64,000 nt of DNA from Alopecurus myosuroides (GCA_028641055.1 CM054061.1:112848019-112912018); one strand, 5' to 3'; counted from the stretch's first letter, positions 23,631-35,938 are shown. Program-made: numbers and translations. Notes: generated by a model not told the origin, from the letters alone.

Positions 23631-25242
23631 TGATACGTCATAAAAGTATCCTTAATTTCTGATGTCCCATGTTGTTTTCATGTTATTGCCCACATGTTTT
23701 CTATACACTTTATGTCATTTTATCGATTTCTGGGACTAACCTATTAACAAGATGCCACAGAGCCAGTTCCATGTTTTCTGTTGTTTTTAGTTTCATTAAA
23801 GTTGTTCTAGAAATATTCTCGGAATTGGAAAATTCGAAGCTCATAAGTCTTAGAATTCCCGAAGGTTCCACGGAATCCCAAAGAGACACGGAGAGAGGCC
23901 ACAGGGGGGCCACACCATAGGGCGGTGCCACCCCCTTGGCCGCGCCTGGGGGTGGTCTGGCCCCTAGGTGCCCTCTGCCATCCCTCTTTCGCCTATATGA
24001 TCCCCCCCGACATATTAGCCCTAGAAATATACCACTTTTCCCGAGAAACACCAGAGGCCTTCGTCATCGTCATCCCGAGATGGGAGGGTTCTGGAGCTCT
24101 CCCCGGCACCCTGCCGGGAGGTGAATTCATCACTGGAGGGGTCTCGACCACCATGCCCTCCTCCGTAGTGATGCGTGAGTAGTTCATCCTAGGACTACCG
24201 GTCCATAGAAGTAGCTAGATGGTTGTCTCATCCTCTTTATGCCTCATGTTTAGATCTCGTCAGCTGCCTCACATGATTGAGATCGTCTTTGTGTAATTCT
24301 ACATGTTGTGTTTGCTGGGATCCGATGAATGTTGAATACTATGTCTTCTGATTATCAATCTGTCATGTTATCTTCATGTATATGTTAATTATGATCTTGC
24401 ATTCTCTCCGTTATTAGTAGATGCTCTTGCCAAGTAGATGCTAGTAACTCCAAGAGGGAGTATTTATGCTCGATAGTGGGTTCATGCCTCTTTTGCATAT
24501 GTGCTCGAGTGATAGAAATGTGACAGATGGAGGATGTGATGTTGCCATTCGGTAGAAAAGAACAATGATTTTTCTAAGGATGATGTTATTGTTTACATTA
24601 CACACTTTTCTTACTGCAATTATTTGTTGCTTGCAACTTAATACCCAACATTTGTTTGGAAGATATTCGTAGGGTGGATTATTAGTCATAGATGCAGTTG
24701 GATGACGGTCTATGTATCTTGTTGTAATGCCCGCATGAATCACATAGTAATCTTTATGTCCTGCATATGCACTACGGTGCCGCCTTCATTTATGTCAATT
24801 GCTGAGCTGTAGTTTGTTCACCACACATGTTATTTATCTTTCATGGAGAGACACCACTAGTGAACTGTGGACCCCGGTCCATTTTCCTCATACTGATAAT
24901 ACACATTGCTTCTACTATTTTCACACTGTTGCTACTGTTTTCATACTGTTCTCATATTGTATTCCACACCATACGTTTAACCTCTTTGTTATTAGCAAAA
25001 CCGGTGAGATTGACAACCTCAGTGCTTCGTTGAGGCAAAGTGATTTGATTGTGTTGTGTAGGTTCCATGTTGCTGCTGAACCGGTAGTGCGCCCTGCCAT
25101 CTTAGCTGCATCAACCTTCTAAAGTTACTCCTTCCTCCTACTGGTCGATTAAACCTTGGTTTCTTTCTGAGGGAAAACTGCTGCTATGCTCATCATACCT
25201 TCCTCTTGGGGTTTCCCAACGAGTGCAAGACCTGCACCATCA
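23631..25242 (+). repeat. 5' LTR of element B
   Basis: 1612 bp, TGATACGTC to CACCATCA. TATA-like CTATAT at about 23993 lies about 360 bp in. Homologous to the element A LTRs. Confidence 0.9.
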
Positions 25243-25251
25243 AGCTATTCT

Positions 25252-25270
25252 TAGGCCCTGTTGCCGGGGA
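25252..25270 (+). promoter_or_regulatory. Degenerate primer binding site of element B
   Basis: The 3' half, CTGTTGCCGGGGA, matches the Athila tRNA-Asp type site, while the 5' half reads AGGCC instead of GGCGCC. Confidence 0.65.
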
Positions 25271-25441
25271 GGAAGATAATTTCTGCAAGGGGAGTCTCTC
25301 ACTTCCAATCTCTTTACTTTTTTTTTTAGTTTTGCTTAGTTTATTTTATTTTGTCTTTTTTATTTCTCTATATCAAAAACATAAAAAAAAATATTTCTTA
25401 TTCTAGTTGTTATCTTTATTATATTGTTGTTTTTCTTCATC

Positions 25442-26053
25442 ATGTTGCTTCCTAAGTTTACCCTGAAAGATCTTCCAGTGGGTAGTGGTTCTATACTTGG
25501 AAAGGATACCATTAAAGAATTCTTTAATCATATTAGTAAAAATTTAGAGGAAAAATCCATAGTAGAACTTTCTCCAAATTATGAGACTCCTTCAACTTCT
25601 TTAATTCAAATGTTAGAAGCTAGTTGTGTTAACCTTCATCCCCTACTACAACATATGTTCCTCAACTTGAATAATATTGAAGACATCGAAAAAATAAATT
25701 TTATTATATAAACAATGCTTAAAGAATTTGGAGATGTTGCTATAGAAGCTAGAAAAGTGTTCGATCGTTTCAATATGCTAGGATCATGCGTAGATGTTGT
25801 TTGTGCTCTCAAAAAATCTGAACCTAAAAATAAAGATGAGGAGAAAATACCAATACCCTTTAAATTGATAGCATTGCATGAAGCCCAAGAAAAGAATTTT
25901 GACTAGATTGTTCCTGAGAATCTATTTGATGAGAATAGTAGACCTAAAAGTTCTAAGAGAGGAACATATGAAACACATTTAGATAAAATACAATGCATTA
26001 TTGAGAAATTGCCTTATCTTGATTTAAATTCCTCTTCACTTGAAAATATTTGA
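25442..26053 (+). pseudogene. Unrecognised 203-codon ORF of element B (in gag position)
   Basis: The single frame starts at MLLPKF (25442) and ends at TGA 26051-26053. It has two in-frame stops (TAA 25709-25711, TAG 25904-25906) and no frameshift. The product would be lysine- and glutamate-rich and mostly helical in character, with LEEKSIVELSP and VARKVFDRF-like stretches. I see no zinc knuckle, protease motif, signal peptide or membrane segment. It occupies the place of gag just after the PBS and is followed by a conserved Athila post-ORF motif (about 26085-26110, TTGGGAGATAACCC). I do not recognise the family; it could be a highly diverged gag N-terminus or a captured host gene. It is not similar to the element C ORF. 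Confidence 0.55.
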
Positions 26054-27311
26054 TTCCACTTTTCTGGGCCTAGCTAAAAGGCGTTAAAGAAAAACACTTC
26101 TTGGGAGATAACCCATGATTTTATTTTTGCTTTGCTTTTCTCTGTTTTCTTTCAGTCAAGGGGATGTATACTTCTGTAGAAACTCCTTTGTATCTTTATT
26201 TTCATGTATTAGTTGTGCCAAGTAAAGTTTCTGACGAAAGTTGGAGTTGGTTTTGGGATTTCTGCGCATGAAACAGATTTCTGTTGTCCACCTAAAAAAT
26301 CGTGAAAAATCCAGAAAGATCAGAATGGCCTGAAATTTTTGTGCTTATTATTCAGATAATTCTTCAAATTTTTAGTTCTTTAATTTTTTTTATTTGAGCG
26401 GTGTAAGTGCCTCGAAAAAATTCGTCTTTACAAACTGTTCTGGTTTTGGCAGATTCTGGCATTTTTCTTGCATTTGCTCTTTTACGATGTCAAGTGGATT
26501 TCTTTGCTTCACGAAAAATAAGTGGACGTATATAATGTTTAAAAGTATCAATAGAAGTTGTTCCCATACATAACCCATGGATTTTGTATTGTTGCACTAA
26601 CCCTCTAATGCGAATTACTCTTTGAGTGTGGTGTGAAGGAAGTTTTCAAGGGTCATGAGAAGAGGGTGATATATGTGATCAAGAAGAGTGCAAGGTCAAA
26701 GCTTGGGGATGCCCCTGTGGTTCATCCCAGAAAAATAATAAGAAGACTCAAGCATCTAAGCTTTGGGATGACCAAGGCATCCCCTTCTTCATCAGCCATT
26801 TATCAGGTCACTTCTAATGAAACTATATTTTTATTCGGTCACATCATATGAAATTTACTTGGAGCGTATGTTTTCTTTTGTTTTACTTTCTGAAATAATA
26901 TCATTAGAACCTAGCATCCTTGTTTGGGAGAGAGACACGCTCCACTTTTTTGTTTGAATACTCGTTATGCTCGTATTCTTAGTTTTTCTTCTAGTTGCTG
27001 CGAAAATTCTTGTTTAGCTCTTGTTTTCATTGCATCTCTTATTAAGATATGTTAGTTTTTGTAGTTTTATGTGAGTTATATCATGCTTTCTTGCTTTATC
27101 ATTTAGAGAGTTTTTGTTAAAACATATTTTTTATGGTGCTTGTTTGGAAAAGAAACTGTTGCATTTGGTAAAATTATAAACGATGCAAATAGAAGCTTGT
27201 ATGGACGGTGGCTAGAATTTTTTCATATCATGCTAGATGTTATTTTAATTTTAAAGCCTAGTGGTTATTTAGTAGCATGATTTGTCTCAAATATCTGAGA
27301 GTGTTTAATGT
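26054..27311 (+). other. Non-coding 3' internal region of element B with conserved hairpin
   Basis: Contains the GGGGATGCC (26705-26713) and GGCATCCCC (26776-26784) arms found also in element A, and a 74-codon open stretch (26633-26851) colinear with A 13237-13013. I read this as conserved RNA sequence, not a proven gene. Confidence 0.6.
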
Positions 27312-28210
27312 TGTGTTTGCTAGGATCCGATGAATGTTGAATGTTATGTCTTCTGATTATCAATCTATCATGTTATCTTCATGTTAATGTTATATATGAT
27401 CTTGCATGCTCTCCGTTATTAGTAGATGCTTTGGCCAAGTAGATGCTAGTAACTCCAAGAGGGAGTATTTATGCTCGATATTTTGTTCATGCCTCATTTT
27501 CATCTGTGCTTGAGTGACGGAAACGTGACGGATGGAGGATGTGATGTTGCCATTAGGGAGAAAACAACAATGCTTTTTCAAAAGATGATGTTATTGTTTA
27601 CATTACACACTTTTCTTACTGCGATTATCTGTTGCTTGCAACTTAATACCCAATGTTTGTTCGGATGATATTTGGAGGGTGGATTATTAGTCATAGATGC
27701 AGTTGGATGATGGTCTATGTATCTTGTTGTAATGCCCGCATGAATCGCATAGTAATCTTTATGTCTTGAATGCAGTACGGTGCAGCCTTCATTTCTGTCA
27801 ATTACCCAGTTGTAATTTTTCACCACACATGTTATTTATCTTTCACGGAGAGAAACCACTGGTGAACTGTGGACCCCAGTCCATTTTCCTTATACTGATA
27901 AAACACACACTGCTTCTACTGTTCTCATACTGTTTTCCACACCATACGTTTAACCTCTTTGTTATTAGCAAAACCGGTGAGATGGACAACCACACTGCTT
28001 CATTAGGGCAAAGTGATTTGATTGTGTTGTGTAGGTTCCACGTCGCTGCTGAACCGGTAGTGCGCCCTGCCATCTCAGCTGCATCAACCTTCTGAAGTTA
28101 CTCCTTCCTCCTACTGGTCTATTAAATCTTGGTTTCTTTCTGAGGGAAAAACTTTTGTTGTGCTCATCATACCTTCCTCTTCGGGTTTCCCAATGAGTGC
28201 AAGAGCTGCA
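27312..28210 (+). repeat. Truncated 3' LTR of element B
   Basis: Matches 24307-25242 of the 5' LTR. The first about 680 bp of the LTR and the PPT are deleted. The end is CTGCA next to the CCAAG duplication, 6 bp shorter than the other LTR. Confidence 0.85.
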
Positions 28211-28215
28211 CCAAG

Positions 28216-28522
28216 TTACAAACTTGACTTCCATTTATGGTTTCCATATGGATTTCATGTCACCACTAGATCGAAGTTTTACATCACATGTAAGAACTTT
28301 TGCATCATTCAACATTGCAATCGCCAAAATTACTTTTGGTGATGTGCCACTCTTATATGATTACCCAGATCTAATCTCGACAAACTTCGCTATCCTCACA
28401 CTGACTTTCGGAAGAAGTAATTTCTCCAGAACACCCCTAACAAAAAGATTTGCCCTCGGTGATGGCAAGAATTCCTTATACTTGGCACAACCATTAAAGA
28501 AAGAAATTTTTGATTTCTTGTA
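28216..28522. other. Short X2 remnant, then unassigned sequence
   Basis: 28216-28260 continues the X2 copia pol after element B. Homology with X1 stops at about 28261. The rest has no recognised domain. Confidence 0.4.
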
Positions 28523-28864
28523 CTCCCTCCGTCTTTGTATACAAGGGCACTACCAAATATACAATTTCCTTCTTTATAAGGCCACAAACACTAAACGAGG
28601 CAACATTAATGATGTTTTCCACATGAAACCGATGACATTAATTACCTAGCCCAATCACCAAGCATGCATGCATACATGGGGTTGTGTGATGTGGTTATGC
28701 TCCCCAAGAGAGCTAATAGAGAAATAGAAGTTGCATGCACTCATTTGTTAACCCGGTAAACAAGGCTATACAAGTTTGCTCTGAAGATGCATTAATTAGT
28801 TTAATTTGAATGCCTTGGTATCTGTAATGTGAGTTATTGACCTTGTACATAAAAACAGAGGGAG
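28523..28864. mobile_element. Stowaway-like MITE (Tc1/Mariner type)
   Basis: 342 bp with terminal inverted repeats of about 24 bp (CTCCCTCCGT... and its imperfect complement ending ACAGAGGGAG), flanked by TA on both sides (28521-28522, 28865-28866). No coding capacity. Confidence 0.9.
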
Positions 28865-28866
28865 TA

Positions 28867-29246
28867 AATACTTTACATCACAAATGAAATCTTCATGGCT
28901 TTATTTCTAGTGCAAAGCACTAGTCTCTCAAGCATGACTTGTGAAAGATGTAATGGAATTTTAACATCCTTAATTTATCCTTATCGAACAAGGTTTGATT
29001 ATGTCACTCGGAAACTTAATAAACTTATGGTGTCCCTAGCTAGTGATCAAAGTTGTAGAATAATTCCACAACTTTATGGATGCTCGCTAAACCTCGTAAC
29101 TCAATTCCATGACAAGGTTAGGAATATATCGTGTTACAAAAATGATTGTTGCTAATCATTTATCTTTTGGTGCTTTAATATTTTTGATGTCTACTTGAGA
29201 AATTCATTGTACCCTATCCACACGGTCATAAGTAAAACTTATGTAC
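28867..29246. other. Unassigned host sequence between the MITE and element C
   Basis: A plus-strand open frame of 86 codons (28895-29155) has no recognised motif. The right end holds the left arms of an inverted repeat broken by element C. Confidence 0.35.
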
Positions 29247-29251
29247 CCTGC

Positions 29252-30675
29252 TGATGACTCCCAAGTGCAGGAGATCAATTGTAGTACCTTTCGATAAGTA
29301 TTTGAGTGTCGAACCCACGAGGAGCTGAAGGTAAGCTATCTATTCTCTAAAGCCCTATAACCCTCTTATATGGCTGTTTATGCAAAGCAATAAGTTTGAC
29401 TAAAAGGAACTAACTAATTAAAAGCAAGTGACGTGGAGTGTGGTTTGTCTAGTAACTAGTGAAGCAAGTTTAAAATGCAAGTAATCCTAGAGCAAGTTTC
29501 TAAAGCAAGTTTCTAAGCAAGTTTCACAAGTAGCAAGCAGCAAATATCTCAAGTATCTCAAGGGAGCAAGTGTTCTAGCAATAGGTGTTTCGTTCGTGTG
29601 GTTGTCACAATTAGTGAAGCACATGTTTTAGTCTTAGTTGTTTCTTCTAGGAAGGAGCCATGAATAGGTATAGTCAAGTAAATGATCTACAACCCCTTAT
29701 GATGGATCATGTGGCCAAGTAAATGACTGCACAAGATTGATTAAGACATAAAGTCCCACCATAGCCTTACGTTCTAAGGTCCCCTATATATATCCCCCAA
29801 TAACTTAACTTTGTGGCTCGGTCTCAGGTTACTGTCACTCCCAAGTCACCACCACTCCATTATGATACCGGTGATCACCTTACATGCATTCCCCAACATA
29901 TGCGTGCACTCATATATTGTACATAAAGACAATCATAGAAGATAACAAACTTGTATGCAACCAATCAACGAACTATTTCACCATTGCCAATAACAATTCA
30001 CTACTCAAACATAGACGGGGAGACACAATACATCAAGGGAATATAGTATTGCATCATACATCGTGTTTGCCAAGAGATTACAGTGGAGAGATGGAGCTGA
30101 TCTTGCTGTAGATGTTGATGATGAACACACCGGAGGGGGGTGGAGCCCTCCGGGGGTGACCCCGGCGGCGTTTCCCCCCTCCGATCTTCTCCGGCGGCAG
30201 CCTTCTGTCTCTCTATTTCGTGGTTTCGTCTCTCGGCACCGCCTCCTTCTCGAAAAGGCCAGGGGACCCTTTATATAGTCGTTTTTAGGTCACGAGACAC
30301 CCGGGAGAAGAAAGATCGACGGCATCGGAGCCACGGGGGCAAAAAGGGGCCCCACACGCGGCCAAGGAATCTGGCCGTGTGGAGGGTACTCTTTTCCACC
30401 TGGTTGGCCTTTTCGCCCTCTACTTTGGCCCATGGTATTCGTCTCGAAAATTCTGAACCGTGCTCTTTGGACTTGCCCTTTTTGGAGTCCCGAAGCTCCC
30501 GGAAAGTCTGAAACACTAAAAAGTACGTTTTCTGGAAAAACAGGGTTAGAACCAAAAGAAGGGGGATTGTTTAGAAAATCCCCCAAATCATTATAAAACA
30601 TGAATATAAGTTGATAATATGTAGTAAAAACAAGTAATAACATGCAAAGTTCATGTATGCATTTTACATGCATCA
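29252..30675 (-). repeat. 3' LTR of element C
   Basis: 1424 bp. The TATA box on the element strand (TATATAAA) is at 30270-30277. The small ORF at 29884-30111 recurs in the other LTR only because the LTRs are duplicates. Confidence 0.93.
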
Positions 30676-30690
30676 ACATCCCCAAGCTTA
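30676..30690 (-). promoter_or_regulatory. Polypurine tract of element C
   Basis: The element strand reads AAGCTTGGGGATGT directly before the 3' LTR. Confidence 0.75.
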
Positions 30691-33600
30691 ACCCATACTC
30701 GTCCTCGAGTATGAAGGTGATAAAACTAACATGGACTTTGCATTTTAAAACAATCATGGAATATCAAAGAAGATTATTCATGCTACATATAATCAAATGA
30801 TTCATAATGTAGATGAGTAGCAACATACAATTCATGTTATAAGAAATATTAAATATCCAAGCAAAGATGCTTCATGAAAGTTCACAAAGTGTATAATGAA
30901 ATAAAAGCCCTATGGACCAAATGCATACACAAAATGAAAAATAAAATCCTATATTGGTCAAAGAATAGCATAATGGAAAATAGAAAATATGGTGGACACT
31001 TTGGAGAAAATTGAGTACAGGTAAAACATGATCAAGTCTTATTTAGCCTCTAAATTATTCAACTAAAATTAATAATTGAAATGTGGCATCCATTGGTCGA
31101 AGACTCTCATTGCCCCTTTATAACTAGCATCTTAAATTGTGAATGTTGAAGTAATGTGATTGACAAGGTGTTGGTTGAATGCCTCATGCCCCGTGAGTGT
31201 GAATGTTGAAGTAATGTGATTGACAAGGTGTTGGTTGAAGTAATGATTACTCAAATTAAGATTCCTAATAAGCTTTGTACATTCATAATAAGTATTAATG
31301 ACATCATAGAGAACCGCAAAGAGGTACCTCTTGCCCCATGACATGGAAACCAGCCCATGTCACAATGACAAGATGAACAAACGGAGTAGACTCATCATCC
31401 TTTTTTATTTCATTCACTATATGCATAGCTTCTTATTTTATTGTAGGATGTGTTTGTAGAGTCCACTCTAGCTATAAGTAAATTTCCACCATGATCAAGC
31501 ATGGCTTGGGTTAGCGGCCCATTGCGTTTCTCTAGTCATAAATATACTTACGCATCAAAACTTACTATTCCTCTATTTCATTTTGGCATGGAAGGAGTCC
31601 AAAAACAAAAGTACATGATATCAACCAAATGTAAATTTTTGTGAAATGTTGAAAGCTTTCCAGTGATACACGTTTATAGCTAGCTCCCAACCAAACACTT
31701 GTCAAACGCAAAACTTTTAGCTCCCGTTATTGGGTCATGTTTATTAAGTGCAATGAAAAGTAAAGGTGTGCATTCAAAAGTTCGTGAGAGTCCTATCCCA
31801 AATTCAGCTCATGACAATTAATAAAGTGAATATGTTAATTTAGAACATAAATAACACTATAACATGGTGAACATACTCGGAATAGCTCTGAAGCTAATAG
31901 GTAGATATGGTGGACTCACTGGAAATACTTGGCTAAAGGGTATTGGAAACAAGTTTATACTTGTTGGAATTTTTTCTTTTTTGGCTAGCAAGAGGGAGAT
32001 AGTTGAACAGCTACTATGCATGCATTAGTGTCCATAGAACTACTCATTTCCTGACAAACTAAGTAAACTAACAATTAACATCAAAAATATGAATAAGAGA
32101 TAGCTCATGACAACACTATTGCAAATTTCTACACCTAAAACAGCATATAAATCATGCAACTATAAGTAGCTTTTATAATCAACTAAAGCATCCCTTTCCC
32201 AAGTAATAATACTATAATCCAATACATTACAACCCCAAACTCCAGTAGCTCAATCTCATATAAAATGATGGGTGTGGTCTTATCAAAACAAAAATAAAAA
32301 CAAAAACTAGACGCTTCAAGTCTCTACGATAAATGCTTTGCTTAGAAAAACAGAAAGTAGACGTGTGCTAACCAAAAGAGTGTAGCTCCAGTGGAGTGTT
32401 CATCACATCCCCAAGCTTATGGCTTTCACCATTCTTGGATATCTTGAGGCGCAGCTCCTCTATTCCCTGTGAAAAAAACTTCACAAAACATGTTTCTCCC
32501 ATTCTTTTTCTGTGGGGTGAGATTAGCAAGGACAAACAAATCACATGCTTGCTGTGCAAAATTTCAAATCAAATGCTCCAGTAGATAGACAATAAGGTTC
32601 ATTATGTTGTATGTTCACTCTCTTTCTTGAAAGAATCATGGAAATTCGATTCCCAAGCCCAAAGAGTGCATAAAACAAAAGAAGGCAGAATCTGTCCAGA
32701 AAAGCAACATCAGCAAAACGAACATTTTTCCCTAATCTAGACTCGTCAAAAAATTAAGCCAATTTTTGTGCTTACAGAGGACAAAAAGTTACATAACATA
32801 CTAAAACATTAGCTCAATCCGACATACCAATAAAAAACGTAAAATCATACGGTGAGCAGACTCGTGCTGAAACAGAAATTTCATGCACTGGATAGCAACT
32901 TATAAGTCCAAATGGGTTTGACTTGACTCTTTATTGAAAACTACAGAATTAAAACAAAAAAAACTAATATCTTGAGACAGCAAGAGTACACTAGGAAAAT
33001 CCAAACAAAAACAACCGGGTTGCCTCCCGTAAAGCGGTTTCTTTATAGCCATATAGCTAGGCTTTACTTACTTAACATCATGATGGTTGGAGTGAGGTGG
33101 CTCGGCATCCCCAAGCTTGGATTCTTGTAATTATTTGATACATGTAGGGTGAGCCCAGGGGTACATCCCCAAGCTTGATTGGTTGTCCCTCTTGATCTTT
33201 GTTCATCTCACTCAACTCTTCCTCCTGAAAAATTCTTCTTACACAAATCTCAACATAAAACTTGATTAGAGAGGTTAGTGCCTCCATAAATAAAATCCAC
33301 ATAGGTACAGAAAAGACACATCATGAGTTGATTCTAAATATTAACTACTGTTACTACAGTTTTGCATTGATCCTTGATCAAAAGAACCACACAAAACACA
33401 AGTAATGAGAGCAATGCAAAATAAAGACATAATCTGCCAAAAACTGAATAGCCCGTAAAGAGTGAATTTTTAGAGGCACTTAAGTTGCTCAAATCAGAAA
33501 ACTTAAAACTAATGAAATATGTAGTGATAGCTAAATATTTCTGTCGTAAATTACCAGGTCAAAATTCCACTTCTGTGATTTTAAACATTTTTCGCAGTGA

Positions 33601-34086
33601 AGTTCAGGAATCTGTTTTCTGGGCAGCTAATTACTATTGTTTAATCCTATCTCTCATATAAGATTATTCTTGCCATTTAAGATGAGAAATAAGACAGAAA
33701 TGTGATGTTACAGTAGTGAACTAATATTTTTATTGTTTTTATCTTTGGAAAAAGTTTTAATGATAGAGACTTTGCAATGGTTTCATTGGCATGAACAACA
33801 CATGTTCAAGGTCGACCCCAACTTCTCCATTACTCATCCTTCTCATTTACTTTCCCAAATTTTTTATAAAATGAAAATCTTAAACTAAATGATACATAAC
33901 AGTAGGTAAAGGCATTTTACATGTTGTAAAGACATAAATGTGTGCTCAAACCGAATAGGAAATTAAAGCATAAGGAACACACCAAGAAATATTAAACAAT
34001 TTATTTTTAAGTCTAACCCATTTCCTATGCATTGGCATTTTGTAATGAAACAAATAAAAGAAGCACATAATAGCAAGCTTAGAAAG
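30691..34086 (-). other. Non-coding internal region of element C
   Basis: No retroelement domain in any frame. It contains a direct duplication of 41 bp (31139-31179 and 31199-31239), extra PPT-like CATCCCCAAGCTT motifs near 32405, 33107 and 33165, and the post-ORF motif GGGAGGCAACCC (minus strand, about 33017) shared with element B. Confidence 0.65.
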
Positions 34087-34683
34087 TTAGATCAAGTGCA
34101 ACTTCAATACTTTCAGCATAAAGAGGGGAAACTTAATATTGTTGAAATATGTGTAACCATGTTTCCCTCTCTCATAATAATTTTCAGTAGCATCATGAAT
34201 AGGTTCAACAATATGAATATCACATAAAACATTCTTATCATGAGCCACATGCATAAAAGAATCACTACTCTCCACATAAGTAAAATCCTCATTAGTGATA
34301 GTGGGAGTTAAACATTCATAATTTTCATTGCAATCATCATATATAGGGGGCATAGTATCATCAAAGTGAATTTTCTCCTCCAAGCTTGGGGAACTAGAAA
34401 TATCATGCTCATCAAAACCAACTTCCCCAAGCTTAAAACTTTCCATAGAATCAGCAAGTATATCATTTTTATCCTCAATAGTAGGGGGACTAAAAATATC
34501 ATATTCATCAAGACAAACTTCCCCAAGCTCAAGGTTTTCCTTAGCAATAAAGGTGTTGAAAGAATTAGTACTACCACAAATATGATTGTTGTGCAAATAA
34601 TTTTTCAATTTATCCTCAAACACTTCATGTCCTAATTCAAGGTAGATATTATACAGTTCTAAAATTGTTTGGTTGTTTTCCAT
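34087..34683 (-). CDS. Acidic 198-aa protein with internal repeats in element C (family unknown)
   Basis: Intact frame starting at MENNQTILEL, 73 bp inside the PBS, in the slot normally used by gag. It is strongly acidic. Two tandem units of about 31 residues share the pattern LGEVxxDExDIxSxPxxExK: the first begins about residue 50, the second about residue 82. No zinc knuckle, protease motif, signal peptide or membrane helix is visible. The AAGCTTGGGGA motif that recurs in these elements encodes KLGE here. From memory, related frames are common but undescribed in Triticeae repeats. It could be a structural cofactor, a domesticated fragment or a non-functional relic; I cannot assign a role. 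Confidence 0.6.
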   Translation of the reverse strand: MENNQTILELYNIYLELGHEVFEDKLKNYLHNNHICGSTNSFNTFIAKENLELGEVCLDEYDIFSPPTIEDKNDILADSMESFKLGEVGFDEHDISSSPSLEEKIHFDDTMPPIYDDCNENYECLTPTITNEDFTYVESSDSFMHVAHDKNVLCDIHIVEPIHDATENYYERGKHGYTYFNNIKFPLFMLKVLKLHLI

Positions 34684-34758
34684 TTTATAATTTTTTTTGT
34701 GTTTTAGGTTTATATGTTAGTATGCAATGCAAACAAGAATAAAAGCTTAGCACAACGC

Positions 34759-34776
34759 TCCCCGGCAACGGCGCCA
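34759..34776 (-). promoter_or_regulatory. Primer binding site of element C
   Basis: The element strand reads TGGCGCCGTTGCCGGGGA, 10 bp inside the 5' LTR. It is the tRNA-Asp type of Athila elements. Confidence 0.9.
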
Positions 34777-35938
34777 GAAAAGTGCTTGATGACTCCCAAG
34801 TGCAAGAGATCAATTGTAGTACCTTTCGATAAGTATTTGAGTGTCGAACCCACGAGGAGATGAAGGTAAGCTATCTACTCTCTAAAGCCCTATAACCCTC
34901 TTATATGGCTGTTTATGCAAAGCAATAAGTTTGACTAAAAGGAACTAACTAATTAAAAGCAAGTGACGTGGAGTGTGGTTTGTCTAGTAACTAGTGAAGC
35001 AAGTTTAAAATGCAAGTAATCCTAGAGCAAGTTTCTAAAGCAAGTTTCTAAGCAAGTTTCACAAGTAGCAAGCAGCAAATATCTCAAGTAACTCAAGGGA
35101 GCAAGTGTTCTAGCAATAGGTGTTTCATTCGTGTGGTTGTCACAATTAGTGAAGCACATGTTTTAGTCTTAGTTGTTTCTTCTAGGAAGGAGCCATGAAT
35201 AGGTATAGTCAAGTAAATGATCTACAACCCCTTATGATGGATCATGTGGCCAAGTAAATGACTGCACAAGATTGATTAAGACATAAAGTCCCACCATAGC
35301 CTTACGTTCTAAGGTCCCCTATATATATCCCCCAATAACTTAACTTTGTGGCTCGGTCTCAGGTTACTGTCACTCCCAAGTCACCACCACTCCATTATGC
35401 TACCGGTGATCACCTTACATGCATTCCCCAACATATGCGTGCACTCATATATTGTACATAAAGACAATCATAGAAGATAACAAACTTGTATGCAACCAAT
35501 CAACGAACTATTTCACCATTGCCAAGAACAATTCACTACTCAAACATGGACGGGGAGACACAATACATCAAGGGAATATAGTATTGCATCATACATCGTG
35601 TTTGCCAAGAGATTACAGTGGAGAGATGGAGCTGATCTTGCTGTAGATGTTGATTATGAACACGCCAGAGGGGGGTGGAGCCCTCCGGGGGTGATCCCGG
35701 CGGCGTTTCCCCCCTCCGATCTTCTCCGTCGGCAGCCTTCTGTCTCTCTGTTTCGTGGTTTCGTCTCTCGGCGCCGCCTCCTTCTCGAAAAGGCCAGGGG
35801 ACCCTTTATATAGTCGTTTTTAGGTCACGAGACACTCGGGAGAAGAAAGATCGACGACATCGGAGCCACGGGGGCAAAAAGGGGGCCCCACACGCGGCCA
35901 AGGAATCTTGCCGCGTGGAGGGTCCTATTTTCCACCTG

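Larger units (their letters stand above)
23631..28210 (+). mobile_element. Athila-like non-autonomous element B, nested in X2
   Basis: 4580 bp flanked by CCAAG (23626-23630 and 28211-28215). The 5' LTR is complete (23631-25242). The 3' LTR is truncated (27312-28210) by a deletion that joins internal sequence to the middle of the LTR. LTRs and the 3' internal region match element A, but gag-protease is replaced by an unrelated 203-codon frame. No pol domain is present. Confidence 0.9.

Noticed and set aside
29884..30111. 75-codon frame recurring at 35419-35646
   Set aside because: The recurrence is due to duplicate LTRs of element C; no start context or domain supports a gene.
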